Shown: positions 1-10,587 of the stretch, in pieces
Position numbering within the stretch: the first letter of the stretch is position 1
Layout: the number at the start of each line of letters is the position of its first letter
From: Byssochlamys sp. IMV 00236
Taxonomy: Eukaryota; Ascomycota; Eurotiomycetes; Eurotiales; Thermoascaceae
Assembly: GCA_001931875.2 (NCBI GenBank)
Contig: MSJH02000536.1
Span: 1-37,008, forward strand
Direction: 5' to 3'
Length of the DNA stretch: 37,008 nucleotides
Notes under the pieces: generated by a model
Databases searched by the model: none
What the model saw: only the letters and a program-made list of their open reading frames with translations
Told to the model about the DNA's origin: nothing
Made by a program: the position numbers and the translations under genes

Positions 1-512
1 TGGTTTTTTCTTTAGTGACCGTACTCTACAGGATCTGTATGCAGTACATCTCTATTCTACGTTTTCCAAACGAGATACAATTCCAAAGTTAGTCGATGAT
101 TGTTAGTAGCCCTTCTTTTGAGTGAAGTGTGTTGCGAACTATCTCTCTGAGTGGTTCACAGCAGTTGATGATCTCGCCTGTCTTTTATTCCAAGGACATG
201 GCAGGGAAGGCGCTACAAGTCTGATAACTTTATCCTTTTTTTTATATTAATGAAAATGAAAAAATAAGAGAATTTTTAGGGAAGTCTAGATATTATACTA
301 AAGCATTGAACAGCGTGGATACTACAGATCAGTTGGCTAATTCAAGACGCTTACGACGAATAGCACGAGTGTGTCTTTGTCCAAGCCCCTAATATCTTTA
401 TAAAATTTAATTGGGTTTAATTGTATATAAAATAAAAAATTTAGATATGCAAATGATACATTGGATATAGTGGATGTGTAGTAATAATTTATTTAATAAT
501 CAATTCATTTTG
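1..512. other. Left-edge intergenic stretch
   Basis: No open reading frame, RNA gene or repeat family could be supported here. The part nearest position 512 is very AT-rich and would contain the 3' untranslated region of the minus-strand gene that ends at 513. Confidence 0.6.
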
Positions 513-1457
513 TTACTCCTCCATCATAGCCTTGAAAGTATCAGCAAATGTGAGTTTTGGAGGAGCGAGTTCGATAATTTCTTTACTGGTTGTGCTGTTA
601 GAGGTTGAGCATTCACCCCGCCATAAATATCCACAGCCGGCCAAAAACGACGACAAAAAGGTCTTTGGATAAACGTTCGCCGTAAATAGGTCATTTAAAA
701 AGCCTATGGACTTGTACTTCACATCTTGTGCTTTGACACCGGCGTACTGTTCAACTGCTTCCACTATCTGCTTTCCGGTAATATCCTCCGGTCCGTTAAG
801 AACATATTTGGCTTGATTGTGTGGGGTAGGGTCATCGAGAGCTAGAAGATGAGCTCCGACCTTGCCGACATCTTCTGGGTCGATGAGTGCCACAGGAGTA
901 TCAGCAGCCAGCATGATGTTTAAGGTCTCTTGGTTCCCGGTCTTTTGGTATTGCTTAATCCAATCTACGGCAGAAGTGATACAGGTGTTGGTAAAAAGGT
1001 TTGGTTGGAGAGAAGTCCATTGTAAATTCTTGAACTCTGGCTGACTTAGCAGGTTTTCACTGGCCCAGTGCGAGCGACCATAGAATACAGGGCTGGTAGG
1101 ACCTACATATTTCTCAACTGTCGAAACTTTCACTACATACTTGACTCCGGCTTGTAGCAAGGCATTGTAGAATGCAGATTCATCCAAAAATTGATGCGGC
1201 AAGTTGTGTGGTGCAATGTAAACTCTAACCACTTCTTGTTCCTTGAGCCAATCAGCGTCGATTGTAGTCCAGTCTTTCTCTTGCATCTCCACAAATGGTA
1301 ACTCGGCAAGCTTCTGGGAAGTAGGGCTATTCAAGGAGCGGGTTAAGCCGAGGATTCGATACTTGCTATTCTTGGATTCTAGCAACGTAGAAAGGTTACG
1401 CATGACGCTTTTGCCAGTGCTACCGGTTGCGCCAACGACGAGGATAGTAGGAGCCAT
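513..1457 (-). CDS. NmrA-like NAD(P)-binding oxidoreductase
   Basis: A single-exon gene of 314 residues. The N-terminus carries a Rossmann dinucleotide-binding loop, GATGSTG at about residues 9-15, directly after the first beta strand (TILVV). This is the signature of atypical short-chain dehydrogenases of the NmrA/NAD(P)H-binding type. The lengths and the later segments (a VVKVSTVEK strand and a FYGRSHWASE helix, where classical SDRs have their YxxxK) fit that family. NmrA-like proteins either reduce small metabolites or act as redox sensors; the substrate cannot be told from sequence. The start ATG at 1457 is directly followed by the Rossmann strand, so little could be missing upstream. A TA-rich tract about 50-70 bp upstream (1508-1525) may serve as the TATA region. 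Family assignment is firm; exact function is unknown. Confidence 0.85.
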   Translation of the reverse strand: MAPTILVVGATGSTGKSVMRNLSTLLESKNSKYRILGLTRSLNSPTSQKLAELPFVEMQEKDWTTIDADWLKEQEVVRVYIAPHNLPHQFLDESAFYNALLQAGVKYVVKVSTVEKYVGPTSPVFYGRSHWASENLLSQPEFKNLQWTSLQPNLFTNTCITSAVDWIKQYQKTGNQETLNIMLAADTPVALIDPEDVGKVGAHLLALDDPTPHNQAKYVLNGPEDITGKQIVEAVEQYAGVKAQDVKYKSIGFLNDLFTANVYPKTFLSSFLAGCGYLWRGECSTSNSTTSKEIIELAPPKLTFADTFKAMMEE

Positions 1458-2484
1458 ATTGATAAGTTGAGTGTTGTTAATTTTTACTGATGTGGGTTAA
1501 ATCGCTTTATATATATATATAATATTGTTTTGATTATAAATTCAATGTAGATTATTCAGCGTAAAATCAAAGTTGTCTTTAGTTCCGGGGATTAATCCAA
1601 TCATATTGCTCCCATTGGCACAAAAGCCTATGATTGGCAGGATAAATACGGCATAATGTATGCCGAATTTAAATCACCAAGAAAAACCCTATGCGAACCT
1701 CAGATATTCTAGTTTAATTTCAATTTGCACTTCACGACAACAACAAATTGGCTCAATGGAATTAAGCTCAGGCGAATAAGGAGGAAAGAGAAACGCGCTC
1801 AAAAGCTACAACTTACAGTAAACTTTTCTACACTCTCTGATGTATGAATTGGAGCTTATCCATAATGATGTAGTGATCTTTGAATCCTACATACTTATTC
1901 GAAATATCCAGAGTACTTGCGATAAAGCCAAAAAATGATATGCCATAGTACTTTTTGTCTTTGCTGCCTAGGCCCGCCCATTTTTCTTTTCTTTGATGAT
2001 CGTTATAGAATGAATATTATGATTTACATAATAGGTAAAGACAGAGTCTGTGCATAGTCGAGTTTTTGCGTTCATCATCAGAGCATTTTTCAATAGAAAC
2101 AGCGTCTTGCCATATAAAAAATATGTCTCATGTTTGCTTTTAGTGAATTTTCTTTGGTAAAACAGATTGCTGCTAAAATGTATCATAACTACGCATTTTG
2201 TCAACTGCAGCCTAATAGATTCATTTATGGAGACTCTTGTCAATTTAAAGGGTAAATTTCTTTGATGCATTCATATTTAGTTATGCTATGCAGTAACAGT
2301 AAAAAAAGACACAGGGATTAGACTGTGTGCTGCATGTCAATTATGAGCATTCACTGCAGGATTTTTTTAGTTGGCATGGCAACCATGAATAATTTTTTAT
2401 GAGACACTTGTGACTTGCCTTCATAAATGAAATTAGAAGAGAAAAAACGGTGAATTTAATACGTTCCTAACCAATTCTATTACT
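1458..2484. other. Intergenic region with transposon debris
   Basis: This 1 kb stretch separates the NmrA-like gene from EXO1. It holds a TA microsatellite at 1508-1525 and the Tc1/mariner fragment listed separately. A 100-codon minus-strand frame at 1968-2270 lies directly upstream of that fragment and may be more of the same decayed element, but I do not recognise its sequence. The last 100 bp should include the EXO1 promoter. Confidence 0.5.
1735..1980 (-). pseudogene. Tc1/mariner-type DDE transposase remnant
   Basis: Read on the minus strand, 1980 to about 1834 gives a peptide with HYIIMDKLQFIH, matching the HYLVMDNAPIH block that carries the second catalytic Asp of Tc1/mariner transposases. 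After a stop and a frame change, 1790 to 1750 gives PPYSPELNSIE, the hallmark block holding the third acidic catalytic residue. The two blocks are in different frames with stops between, so this is a dead fragment. The region upstream of the first block, with the first catalytic Asp, is not recognisable, and no terminal inverted repeats were found. Family assignment rests on these two blocks and is fairly secure. Confidence 0.7.
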
Positions 2485-4321
2485 ATGGGCATCTCTGGAC
2501 TATTACCACTATTAGGACCTATAACAAAGCCAATACATATTCAAGAATATGCTGGTAAAATAGTGGCCATTGACGGGCACTGTTGGCTTCATAAAGGATC
2601 CTTTTCCTGCGCATTAGAATTAGCTTTAAATAAACCGACAACAAAGTAAGAGCTTGGGATGAATGTCATATGCCACACTCATACTAAATATATGCATGTA
2701 TACAGATATATTTCATATTTTATGAATCTTATCAATATGCTACGATTCTATAAAGTCATACCACTCGTCGTCTTTGATGGGCAACCTTTACCCATGAAGC
2801 AAGAGACGAACAATAAACGTGCACAGTAAGCAAACAAAACAAAAAAGGCAGTTCATGTGTACTCATTTTTTGTAGGAAACGCAAAGAAGCATATAAGACA
2901 GGCCTAAAACTGATAAGCGATAATAAAATGAAAGAAGCTTTACCTTATTTTCAACAATCAACAAGTATCACACAAGACATGATTCAACAAGTGATTAAAG
3001 TAAACACGCTACTACGAAAGTACAATGTATGTATACTTACCTTTGTACTATAGAAATTGGATGAAGTTGGTGTACAACATATTGTGGCTCCCTATGAAGC
3101 TGATGCTCAACTTGCATATCTAATGAAGAAGAACTACGTACAAGCCGTAGTCACAGAAGACTCAGATCTGCTTGCCTTTGGTTGCTCAACCGTCATATTT
3201 AAACTAAACAGATATGGAGACTGTGAGCGTATTTTTTTTAACGATATACCACAAGTGATCAACATTAAGCCTTTCACAACGACTACACTGCGGCATATCT
3301 GTATGCTCTCAGGCTGTGATTATATACCTTCTCTCAAAGGGATCGGCTTAAAAACTGCAGAAGCACTCCTTAGAACCCATACCACAATTGAAAAGGTAAA
3401 TATTATTGTTTTCTTGACGTTAGTATTTTATATATACGGCGTTTATAAAAGGGGGAAACTTTCTCTTTGCTTTTCATTACTTTTTATTCACACTATTCTA
3501 TTTAACAGGTAATGAGAGCTCTTAGATACAAATCTTCTGTTGAACAATATCAGCAAGACTTTGAACGTGCAGAGTATGCTTTTCTGTATCAATATGTTTA
3601 TGATACGAATATGCGAGACTGTGTACGTTTAAATGAGCTGCCTGAAAATGCCAATCAAGATCATCTTCCTCTACTTGGTACCCATCCTGAGCAAACCAAG
3701 CCTAAGGATATAACGAATAATGAGTTTGCGAGCTTATTTTATGATAAGGAATCAAATAAGGAGAACATCCCTGTAAGCCAATTATATTACATAGACTGCA
3801 TCAGTTGACATTTTGTTTATTATTGTTATTTTTTCTTGTAGCCATGGCTTAGATATGATGATAAGCGTGCGGCGAATGGCAACTCTTCTCCATCTGGTTC
3901 TGGTACTTCAAGTATTACTGCTCTTTCCACAGTAAAATCAGATAAGCTTGCTACAAAATCCTCTATGGCCAAGTTCTCTCTATCAAGCAAATTTAAAGCA
4001 CTTACCAAAGATAAGCCCTTAAAGAAAGTTATGGCCGTAAAGAAAGATGTCGTAAAGGATATCGTTGAATTAACTACGGATGGCAAAACATCTCTCAAAC
4101 GCGCCTTTTCTTTCACTAGTCAAGGTGACAGTCAAGAAAATCAAGATGATTATCCTTCTTCTCTTCCTTCCTTGTCAGACTCTGTCTCAACCTTGTCATC
4201 TCAAGAAGAAAATGTTGAGCCTTTCATTCGACTGGACAAACACAAATCCATTGATACCACCATCAATCTTCATGTAAATAAGAAACGCGTCTTGGGCTCA
4301 AGCACAAATGTGCGCTCTTAG
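2485..4321 (+). CDS. EXO1: Exonuclease 1 (XPG/Rad2 family 5'-flap nuclease)
   Basis: Six exons: 2485-2645, 2706-2825, 2876-3026, 3054-3395, 3509-3772 and 3842-4321, all GT-AG, giving 505 residues. Exo1 resects DNA 5' to 3' in mismatch repair, double-strand break resection and telomere processing. The start [10 protein letters not shown] is the canonical XPG N-terminus, where the free N-terminal Met-Gly lies in the active site. The metal ligands are all in place: D30, D78, E159, D161, D180, D182 and D233. K85 and R92 sit where Exo1 has its catalytic basic residues. A helix-hairpin-helix DNA clamp (GIGLKTA) follows at about residue 240. The C-terminal 160 residues are Ser/Lys-rich and poorly conserved, as in the family. 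The protein is shorter than human (846) or yeast (702) Exo1, mainly in this tail. Confidence 0.93.
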
Positions 4322-4878
4322 GATTCCTCCTATTTTCTTGTTCATTTTCAATATTTATGCGCATTGTATTTAAACACAAAAGTCTCATCATAAAGTAACA
4401 TAATATAAACACATCATAATCGAAGCTTTTTCTGTTGTAGATACACACAAGCTGTTGCGACAGTTAAAGTGGCTTACATGCATTTTCAGATCTATCGTGG
4501 GCTTTGCTATCGTCAGGAATCATTTGTTCTATATTTATGAGCCTTTGTACGATGTAGAAAGACTGTTTGAGCACAATAATAGCATTGAACCTGAGATCAT
4601 GAATGATTCTTTTTGGCTACTTAATGTCAATCCAATGCATGCATTTAGTCATATAAACTTATATACACCATTTTGTCTATACAATAAAAATACCAAAGGG
4701 TTGGCATTTACGTCACGTGTCTTGCCTTTTCCGGTTTTGTTCAATTGTTTGATTCATTTTTGTCTTCTTTTTTTTTTTCTTTTTCTTTTTACTCAAAAGA
4801 AAGGGGACGAAAAGAGAGAAAAGAAAAGAAACAAAAGAAAGAAAGACACTATTGTAATGACATTGGAGAAAAATAAAG
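4322..4878. other. EXO1 3' flank and PAK promoter/leader
   Basis: No gene is supported. A 158-codon plus-strand frame (4455-4931) starts without context, ends inside the kinase gene in the wrong frame and becomes low-complexity Phe/Lys, so I treat it as chance. Polypyrimidine then polypurine runs at about 4760-4850 look like the leader of the downstream kinase mRNA. A TACGTCACGTG element lies at 4709-4719. Confidence 0.5.
4709..4719. promoter_or_regulatory. CRE-like site overlapping an E-box upstream of PAK
   Basis: TACGTCACGTG joins a CRE-like half (TACGTCA) to a palindromic E-box (CACGTG), 160 bp before the kinase start codon. bZIP and bHLH factors bind such sites in fungi. A single motif occurrence is weak evidence. 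Confidence 0.3.
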
Positions 4879-6972
4879 ATGACTTCCCCTTCTTCTTCTC
4901 CAGCGACCGGCATTGTTTCTGCAAATATTAAACTATTCAATAGTAAATCAGAAAGTGAACCACCTCCAATCACTAAAAAACCACAACTGCCTTCATTACC
5001 ACCCAAGCCTGCAAATATAAAAGTGTTATTAGAAAATGATATTAGTACTAATAATAATATAAATAATAATCAACTTATACCTCCTCCTCCTCCACCTCCA
5101 CCTCCACCTCCACCAAGACCATCCGTAACTAAACTTCAAAAACACCAACAACAGAATACCAAAAAGCTATCCACGCCTCATTTTATTCCAGCACAAAAGA
5201 GTGGATCGTCCACATTAAAGAACATGCTTGGAAAAGTAGTCGAAAGTGTTAGCGGTAAAGAAATACACTACATGATAGAATGCATGTGTCTAATGGAGTC
5301 TTGATAGAACTATGGCCTGTACAAAGCAATAATACCAGTAGCACGTCAACATCTATGGCAAGTTCCAGTTCTATTCATACAAAAATATCATCTCCATACA
5401 ACATGGTTCATGTGACGCATGTAGGATATAACTCTCAAACTGGAGAATTTACAGGAATGCCAAGAGAATGGCAAATTCTATTACAACAGAGTGGTATCAC
5501 GAAAAAGGAACAACAACAGAATCCTCAGGTAAATTAGCTATGAAATAAAAAGAAAAAACAAACAAACAAACTGACTTTACAACCATAGGCCGTACTGGAT
5601 GCACTGGATTTCTTTAAAGAATCCAACAAGGACTCTGTTTGGGAAAAATTCGATAATGTTCATCCACGTCACTATAACGCACCTCCGCCGTTACCGCAGC
5701 GCGCACGGCCCACTGGTGAATCAAAACCCATCGTGCCTTCTCGGCCACTCTCACAGCGTACACCCCCTCCTATACCAGCTCGACCGGAATTGAAAAAGCA
5801 ACCGCCACCTAAACCTCCAGCATCATCGAAACCGAAAAACCTCATCACACCGCAAATACAACAACAAGAACATCAAGAACAACCAAATCAAGAGCAGCAA
5901 CAACATGGCTCTGTCTATATTGCATCTATGCCAGCGCCTTTAGATCCTGATCTGGATAACTTTGACCAATATAGAAAGCAGAGAAGAGAACAGCGACAAC
6001 AAAAGGAAGCAGTAAAGGATGCTCAAGTGATTGCTGATCTTAGAGCGGTTTGTACCGAGGCCGATCCTACGAAATTGTACAGGAATATGATAAAGATTGG
6101 ACAAGGTGCTACAGGTGGTGTGTATATAGCTCAATCAGTCGATACGAACATGTCTGTTGCCATCAAGCAGATGAATTTAGCACAACAACTAAGAAAGGAG
6201 GTCATTATTAATGAAATACTCGTGATGAGAGAGGCTCAACACAAGAACATTGTCAACTATATTGACTCATTTTTGATCACGAATGAGTTATGGGTCGTCA
6301 TGGAGTATATGGAAGGAGGCTCACTAACGGATATCGTGACAACGAGTATGATGACAGAGAGCCAGATAGCAACTGTATGTCGAGAGACATTGGAAGGTAT
6401 ACATCATCTGCATCAATTAGGTATCATTCATCGTGATATCAAATCTGATAATGTCCTCTTGGGTTTGAACGGCCAAGTAAAACTAAGTAAGTGATGGGTA
6501 GCCATTGAATGTGCGTGTGATAAAAAGAAAAATAACAGTATGATTGTACATAGCTGATTTTGGTTTCTGTGCAAGGCTTAATGATTCTGAAACGAGAACA
6601 ACAATGGTAGGCACACCTTATTGGATGGCACCAGAAGTAGTGACCCGTAAAGAGTACGGACCAAAGATTGATATCTGGTCATTGGGCATAATGACGATTG
6701 AGATGATTGAAGGAGAACCTCCTTATTTACACGAGAACCCATTAAGAGCACTCTATCTGATTGCCACGAACGGCACACCTTCGCTACAGCACCCAGATGA
6801 ACTGTCTGATGCGCTTAAAGATTTCTTGAAACAATCCTTGACTGTCGACAGCAAGGGTAGACCTGATGCAAGCGCCCTGCTGAGTCATCCATTTCTTCAG
6901 CGTGGGGATCATGTTCGAACCTTGATTCCACTGATAAAAGCAAGTAGAGATTTAAAGAAAAAGAGCTCCTGA
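4879..6972 (+). CDS. p21-activated kinase (Ste20/PAK family)
   Basis: Four exons: 4879-5254, 5308-5528, 5589-6486 and 6554-6972, giving 637 residues. PAKs are Ser/Thr kinases activated by GTP-bound Cdc42/Rac that control polarity, actin, septation and MAPK cascades. From the N-terminus there is a 12-proline run, then a CRIB domain from about residue 152 ([14 protein letters not shown], then TGEFTGMP), then proline-rich SH3-ligand-like segments at 230-280, then the kinase domain. The kinase has the glycine loop GQGATGGV (370-377), VAIK Lys392, helix-C Glu408, HRDIKSDN with Asp482, DFG at 500-502 and the PAK activation segment GTPYWMAPE. The C-terminal TLIPLI resembles the G-beta-binding tail of Ste20/PAK. 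No PH domain precedes the CRIB, unlike Cla4/Skm1, so the architecture is Ste20/metazoan PAK-like. It converges with the LRR gene, 133 bp away. Confidence 0.93.
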
Positions 6973-6975
6973 GAT

Positions 6976-7001
6976 ACACACACACACACACACACACACA
7001 A
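6976..7001. repeat. (AC)n microsatellite
   Basis: About 13 AC units begin four bases after the kinase stop codon, within the expected 3' untranslated region. The tract is likely length-variable. Confidence 0.9.
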
Positions 7002-7105
7002 TGGCTCGCAACTGTACAAAAATACACATCTTTTATATTAATAAATTCACGCTGGTGTAATGTTTACAATTTTGGGGAGATGAAGTTGTCAATTGTATAC
7101 ATAGT

Positions 7106-9372
7106 TTATTGTTTTTCACTTAGTTCTTCTGCACTAGGTGTTTCTTGTCTTTTTGCATTCAAAAAGGCAGCACCTTCCTCTGCTTCAATTTCATGTAACT
7201 TCTTCAGGTTCGCTTCGGGTATTGGCGTCGATGGTATGTCTTGATAATGATTCTCGATGGAAGTAGTTAACTTGTCATTGATGCCTAATAGTAGCTCTAC
7301 ACAAAAAAGTGATATTAGATTAAAGAAGTATAATAATAAACGCGTACCTAATTGAGAAGGTTCTGATACATTTGGTATTCTTTGACACACTGCCACTTGA
7401 AGCTCTTTACATTTGGTTAACATATCCTCATCAACATCAGATTTTGCCATTTCTTCAAGTATCTCCAATGCTTCCTGTATTAAATTTGAGTCATCATCTA
7501 CTTTTCCCTTCGTAACAGCCTCTAGACGTTCTTGAAGGGTCAATCGAGCGGTTGCTTGTGTTGTTGAGACCAGGTTGTTTTTTGGTTCGTTTTCTGTTGT
7601 CACTGTTGCTTTTTTGGTCTGCTGAGCGTTTCTGGTGCAAATGGCCAACATGTCGTGGTGTATCTGTATCATCTCCTCATCGTTTGTCTATATCTTTTTT
7701 TGTCAATCACAAGTTCAATACAGGTTTTATGCGTGTTTTACCGATATGTTTATGTCAATAAAGGTAATATTGTGATTGAGACGGATGGAGACAGCGATGG
7801 CCATCATCCCTGCAATATCAATAAGTGGGTTTTTGGATAGATCTAATCGCGACAGTGATTTGTTTTCGGCCAAGCTTTCTGCAATTGCAATAACAGCTTC
7901 TGTTGTCAATCCTGTATCAGAAAGACATAGATCCTTTAATGAACGGTTGACTAAAAGCGCTTGTTTGATAGAAGCAATCTAAAGGGATGAGTTAGGTTTG
8001 ATAAAATCATAAAGACAACGCAACTTACGCCATCCAAGCTTTGTGTGCAAATAGAAGGGTTATTTCCCAAGTCTAGTTTCTCTAAATGTTGATTGTATTT
8101 CTTTTTGGTGTTAATGCTTGATATTTTTAATCATCATTGTAAACTTACCAGAGCTTCACCGATAAGGTTACAGCCTTTCGCGTCTAATTTACATTGTCGT
8201 AGAGATAAGGTTCGTAGATTTTGATTTCTTTTTAGTGCTTGTGCGATATATTGAATCCCTGTGCCAATCTCGTTGCCATCCAATTCCAGGTGTTCTAATG
8301 ATCCACCCGTGTTGTCATAGTCTCTGAGCATCACCCCTATTGACAGTGCGCCTTGATGGTTCATTCTATTTTGATGTAATGTCAAGTGTTGTAGACGCGA
8401 TTTTTTAACTCCTGAAGCAAGTATCTGTAACTGTGCAGTTGTTCGTATCATGCATCCATTCAAAATGAGTCGAGACATTGAGCTTGTGGTAATGGCAGCA
8501 AACAGATACTGAGTTGCCTTTTTGTCCAATGTATTCAAAGAGAGATCCAGTGTTGATAATTGTCGAGACTATAAATATGATATGTTTATAACAATACATC
8601 ATTAAAGCATGTACTCATGTACCTCTTTGGCATAAACAGAGATGTATTTGTAACCAATCGCTGTCAGTTTTGGGTTATTGGATAGATTAAGGTAGGTGAT
8701 TTTATCATTTTCTAATAAGCTGTGCATTAATATCTTGACAGCCTATGTTTATAGCATATGTAAAAAGTCAATATTTACTATTTATAATAATAATCTATCG
8801 TATAGACTCTTACATCGTCTTCTAATCCAGAGTTGCAAAGAATTAACTCTCTGATACCAAAGTCAATAGACATGATATCTGCTAAAGGTGACATGGATTG
8901 TTTGGTGATATGCTGATTAGTCAAGTCAAGTCGTGACAAGGAAGTAGCTTGTGGTTGCATCTATTCATGTGTTAGCTTTTTCCTTGTATTTCTGATATCT
9001 TTATGGATACAAACAATCTCTTACAATCAAGGTAGATACAAAAGAATCAATAGTCGGCTCTTGCTTATTCTTACAAATAAGCTCATAAAGTGACAGTAGC
9101 TGAAGGGATGTTTGAACATTGACTGGTTCAATTACCACCTTTTCTAGTGTATCTTGTTCCTTTATTAAAATATATTCTGTCACCAGATCTGTCTTTACTG
9201 GAAATCGTACTCGACGAAGTTCCTTGGGTGAAAGTTCATTGATTATGTCGTTACTATTCTCCTGGTCTTTATTTCTAAAGTTGAATAGACTTGTGTCATT
9301 GTTTAATTTGGAAAACCATGAGCCATTTTGATTATTTGTTGGCTTGCTAGCCTTCAAGATACTTTTCGACAT
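7106..9372 (-). CDS. Leucine-rich repeat protein, PPP1R37-like PP1 regulator
   Basis: Eight exons on the minus strand: 9372-9025, 8960-8814, 8742-8623, 8568-8149, 8100-8029, 7978-7742, 7663-7348 and 7296-7106, giving 616 residues. The middle is made of ribonuclease-inhibitor-type leucine-rich repeats (for example LSRLDLTNQHIT, LEHLELDGNEIG, LSRLDLSKNPL). Exons mostly break in phase 0, which suits modular repeats. The N-terminus has SILK at residues 4-7 and RVRF at 54-57 followed by P. These are the two classical docking motifs for the protein phosphatase 1 catalytic subunit. The layout RVxF-P, short helical segment, then RNI repeats matches PPP1R37, which binds and inhibits PP1. The C-terminus is acidic and helical. 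LRR content is certain; the PPP1R37 match is inferred. The start at 9372 is the first ATG and lies 120 bp from divergent VTA1. Confidence 0.85.
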
Positions 9373-9492
9373 GAGTCTCCCTTTTTTAAACAAGAAAAAA
9401 AGAAAGTAATCTGAGTTTAATTGGTGTCTTTATGAAATCAAGTGAGAACAAAAGGCTGATGATATCGCCTTTTTCGTGTAAATACTATAAAC

Positions 9493-10569
9493 ATGGAAAT
9501 ACCTCCTGAATTAAAATACATCACACCTTATATTCAACGTGGTCAAGAACTACTATCAAGAGAGCCTGTTGTGGCTTATTATGGTAATGTATATACATTG
9601 TAGAGTTATTCATTTAACATGTAGTTTAGCTCAGTATTATGCTGCAAAACTCGCCATTAGCAGAGGTCCTCGTACAAAAGAAACAAATGAATACTTGTCT
9701 CACCTGCTTGAGTCCCTAGAGACTGTAAATATTGATATAAAAGAAATACTCTATTGACCGTATTGTATGTAGCAAAAGAAAAGCTTAGGTGACAATGAAG
9801 CTGTTACAAACGACTTGGTTGGTTATGCTCATATTGAAAACTTTGCTTTAAAGATATTTTTAAATGCAGATAATGAAGACAGAGCAGGAAAGGCAAGCAA
9901 GTAAGTTGTGGATAGAAAATAAGGGTAAAAGCTTATTGATTCTCGTGATCAATAGAAAGACAGCAAAGACTTTCTTGGCTGCATCTGTCTTTTTAGAGCT
10001 TTTAAAGACATTTGGAGATATTGATTCTGAAGTAAGAATGAAGCGTATTATGTATTTATATAACCATCATATCCGTACAGGTTGAAGCAAAAATCAAATA
10101 TGCAAAATGGAAGGCAACCGATATCATGAAAGCCTTACGTGAAGGACGTCAACCCACAGCTGGTCCACCAATAGATGAGTCAGAACAACAAGAGCAAGTT
10201 CCTTCTATCTCAGAATTTCCAAGTCCTCCATCAAATTTCACCGCACCTCTGCCATCCGCAAACAGTCAGCTACCTGATGTGCCCACTGCACCTGCTGCAC
10301 CTGTTGTACCTGCCGTCACCGCTCCGCCCCCTGTACCAGCTGCTGCACCCGCACCTGCGCCTATTCCCTCTTCCTTACCAGTACAATCGCCTGTATCCAC
10401 CATGACAGTAGCTGAGGTTTCAAGTGTGGATATTTCACACGCTCAAAAGTGTGCCAAATGGGCTATCAGTGCTCTAAACTTTGAAGACATAATCACGGCA
10501 CGTCAAATGTTTTTGGACGCATTGAATGCGATTGGGTTCAATGAGAAAAATGATTTTGGTAACAAATAA
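9493..10569 (+). CDS. VTA1: Vta1/LIP5, Vps4 cofactor in the ESCRT pathway
   Basis: Five exons: 9493-9583, 9630-9724, 9773-9900, 9956-10031 and 10081-10569, giving 292 residues. Vta1 (human LIP5/VTA1) binds and stimulates the AAA-ATPase Vps4 that recycles ESCRT-III during multivesicular body sorting. The N-terminal part (1-145) aligns with the tandem MIT-like fold: DPVVAYY-type (here EPVVAYY), LGDNEAVT, GYAHIENFALKIFLNADNED and a KYAKWKATDI helix. A Pro/Ala-rich linker covers about 165-240. The C-terminal VSL domain that dimerises and binds Vps4 is at about 250-285 (AQKCAKWAISALNFED, then a TARQMFLDAL helix). Lengths and domain order are normal. Its stop codon is 18 bp from the stop of convergent CSN2. 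Confidence 0.95.
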
Positions 10570-10587
10570 AATCTCTGTTTTTATTAA

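Noticed and set aside
4274..4441. Possible extra EXO1 intron (GTAAATAAG donor to TTGTAG) leading into 4442 onward
   Set aside because: It would add only eight residues before a stop, and the intron would be far longer than its neighbours. Reading through to 4321 is simpler.
4455..4931. 158-codon plus-strand frame between EXO1 and PAK
   Set aside because: No recognisable domain, ends in Phe/Lys low complexity, and overlaps the PAK start in another frame. The 24-codon uORF at its end is reported separately.
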